Below are positions 7,818 through 8,635 of a stretch of 8,635 nt of DNA, one piece after another. The position numbers and the translations under genes are program-made. The number at the start of each line of letters is the position of its first letter. Within the stretch, counting starts at the first letter, position 1. The DNA is taken from contig CAVJRQ010000021.1 in NCBI GenBank assembly GCA_963652075.1, positions 1 through 8,635 of the forward strand. Reading direction: 5' to 3'. The notes beneath the pieces are model-generated. The model made no database searches. It was given only the letters and a program-made list of their open reading frames with translations, and was not told the DNA's origin. The stretch is from Phocaeicola_A sp963652075 (GTDB taxonomy: Bacteria; Bacteroidota; Bacteroidia; Bacteroidales; Bacteroidaceae).

Positions 7818-8018
7818 CTCGGGTCGGACGACTATGGCTATGACATCTGGAACTGGAGTTACGAGGATACGGACGTCTACAACCTCTCTTGGTTCGGAGG
7901 TTACGACTACAGCACCTATTCGTGGTTGGACTGCAGCCAGAATTATATCTATCTGGACGGTTACGTAAGTTCCAGTGCCTACGAGGGGTACATGAGCATC
8001 TACGGTGTGTGGGAATAA
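7818..8018 (+). pseudogene. Detached C-terminal part of the interrupted lipoprotein
   Basis: After TAG 7815-7817 the frame of the preceding gene continues for 66 sense codons (LGSDDYGYDIWNW ... YMSIYGVWE) to TAA at 8016-8018. By my count 49 of 66 codons end in G or C, as in the rest of the operon, and 13 Tyr plus 5 Trp match the aromatic-rich character just before the stop (YYYSPYQ, YDYPDSYYKENY). There is no ribosome site and no ATG except one eight codons from the end, so it is unlikely to be translated alone. A single base change from a Tyr, Gln, Trp or similar codon, or a sequencing error, explains it best. Confidence 0.75.
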
Positions 8019-8038
8019 GTCCCGGATAAGTCCGAAAA

Positions 8039-8176
8039 GCGGCTTACATGATAATCTGACAGAAACGGCTCATTGATGAAGCCAGCCTAATAGACGGCTC
8101 TTTAATGAAGTCAGACTGTTTGGTTGACGCGTTGATGAAGCCAGAAATTGGAACGGCTCATTGATAAAGCCGGAAA
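8039..8176. repeat. Degenerate direct repeats after the operon
   Basis: Imperfect copies of a unit built around ACGGCTCATTGATGAAGCCA recur at about 8039 (most degenerate), 8065, 8094, 8127 and 8153, that is at intervals of 26, 29, 33 and 26 bp. Within a unit GGCT and AGCC can pair, so each copy can form a small imperfect hairpin. The stretch 8019-8178 has no plausible ORF. It lies in the 3' region of the operon transcript, directly before the terminator-like hairpin. It could be a 3' untranslated structural element, a set of protein-binding sites, or a decaying repeat family. Confidence 0.6.
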
Positions 8177-8178
8177 AT

Positions 8179-8220
8179 ATAGGGGAGGGAGGAAACGGAC
8201 CGGTTTTCTCCCTCCCCTAT
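8179..8220. terminator. Strong hairpin between convergent genes, probable bidirectional terminator
   Basis: ATAGGGGAGGGAG (8179-8191) is perfectly complementary to CTCCCTCCCCTAT (8208-8220), and further pairs (GAAAC with GTTTT, including a G-U) extend the stem inward around a GGACCG loop. It lies 12 bp beyond the stop of the - strand gene and is the first strong terminator candidate after the + strand operon. On the - strand it is followed by ATTTTCC, a usable U-run; on the + strand the tail TTCTG is weaker. It therefore best ends the - strand gene and may also stop the operon. Confidence 0.7.
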
Positions 8221-8232
8221 TTCTGCATATTG

Positions 8233-8635
8233 CTATACTATCGACGTGGCTATCACTCGCCATGAGCCGTTTTCAAGTCGGGCGATGTAACCGTTGTCAG
8301 TCATGCGCTTCACCAGTTTCTGTACGGCGGACGTGTTGATTCCAAGTTCCACGGTCAGTTGGGCGTAGGTAATGTCCGGATTGTCACGCATCAGTCGCAA
8401 TATGCGGGGCATGTTTTTGCTTCGGGCAGAGATGATTTCGCCGTCATACCACCACAAGTCTTCTTCCTTACGGCTAACGAAGTCGATGTCTGCCTGTATC
8501 TCACGTTGCACGAGGTTCTCGAAGTATTTCAGGAATTGTCCTATCTGGTTGATGGTGGCATGGGCACCTGCCGACGGAATTGTACCTACCACAAGATCCG
8601 TCTTGTGCAGGGCTTCCAGATATTCCTGCTTCTTG
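8233..8635 (-). CDS. C-terminal part of a winged helix-turn-helix protein, start outside the window
   Basis: The frame is open from the right edge of the window to TAG at 8233-8235, giving 133 visible residues (KKQEYLEALHKTDL then VVGTIPSAG...). A GTG at 8590-8592 is in frame, but the open frame and natural-looking sequence upstream suggest the true start lies beyond 8635. Visible residues about 73-129 form a winged helix-turn-helix: MPRILRLMRDNPDITYAQLT, a recognition-helix region INTSAVQKLVKRM, and the wing NGYIARLENGSWRVI. This resembles the C-terminal DNA-binding wing of many transcription regulators and of some Fic or AlbA-type proteins. The preceding part (FENLVQREIQADIDFVSRKEEDLWWYDG) I do not recognise. 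It converges on the Sus-like operon and is not part of it. The wHTH is fairly sure; the overall function is unknown. Confidence 0.75.
   Translation of the reverse strand, partial: KKQEYLEALHKTDLVVGTIPSAGAHATINQIGQFLKYFENLVQREIQADIDFVSRKEEDLWWYDGEIISARSKNMPRILRLMRDNPDITYAQLTVELGINTSAVQKLVKRMTDNGYIARLENGSWRVIATSIV

Overview
The window comes from a Bacteroidales genome, probably a gut Bacteroides, Parabacteroides, Prevotella or relative. Three things point there: a complete SusC/SusD pair, lipoproteins with acidic residues after the lipobox cysteine, and two promoters of the Bacteroidetes type (TTTG, 20 bp, TAnnTTTG). The sequence does not settle the genus. The nutrient-uptake genes are GC-rich with strong G/C third positions, while the first 430 bases are more AT-rich and full of repeats.

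Layout on the + strand: (1) 1-431 is non-coding. It holds a chain of short hairpins (28-102), an isolated hairpin (191-228), a promoter (266-297) and a 33-bp tandem repeat (301-389) that begins almost at the predicted transcription start. (2) 432-1760 encodes an AAA_14/DUF4143 ATPase with intact Walker motifs and a PD-(D/E)XK-like C-terminus. (3) 1761-2080 holds a terminator, a second Bacteroidetes promoter and a leader of roughly 185 nt. (4) 2081-8018 is a three-gene operon: SusC-like TonB-dependent transporter, SusD-like binding lipoprotein, and a small SusE-position surface lipoprotein with a Calx-beta-like domain. The third gene is interrupted by an in-frame TAG at 7815-7817, after which the frame stays open for 66 more codons to TAA at 8016. 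(5) 8019-8178 is a non-coding tail of degenerate direct repeats, followed by a strong hairpin (8179-8220). (6) 8233-8635 is the C-terminal part of a convergent - strand gene ending in a winged helix-turn-helix; its start lies outside the window.

The three operon genes should act together at the outer membrane. The SusD lipoprotein captures a substrate and caps the SusC beta-barrel, TonB energy drives import, and the third lipoprotein probably assists binding at the surface. No glycoside hydrolase, peptidase, sulfatase, ECF sigma/anti-sigma pair or hybrid two-component regulator is visible, and the SusC lacks an N-terminal STN signalling domain, so the substrate cannot be named.

I found no clearly new multi-gene system. 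The points most worth a second look are the interrupted third lipoprotein gene, the 33-bp repeats fused to the ATPase promoter, the hairpin chain at the left edge, and the degenerate repeats after the operon.
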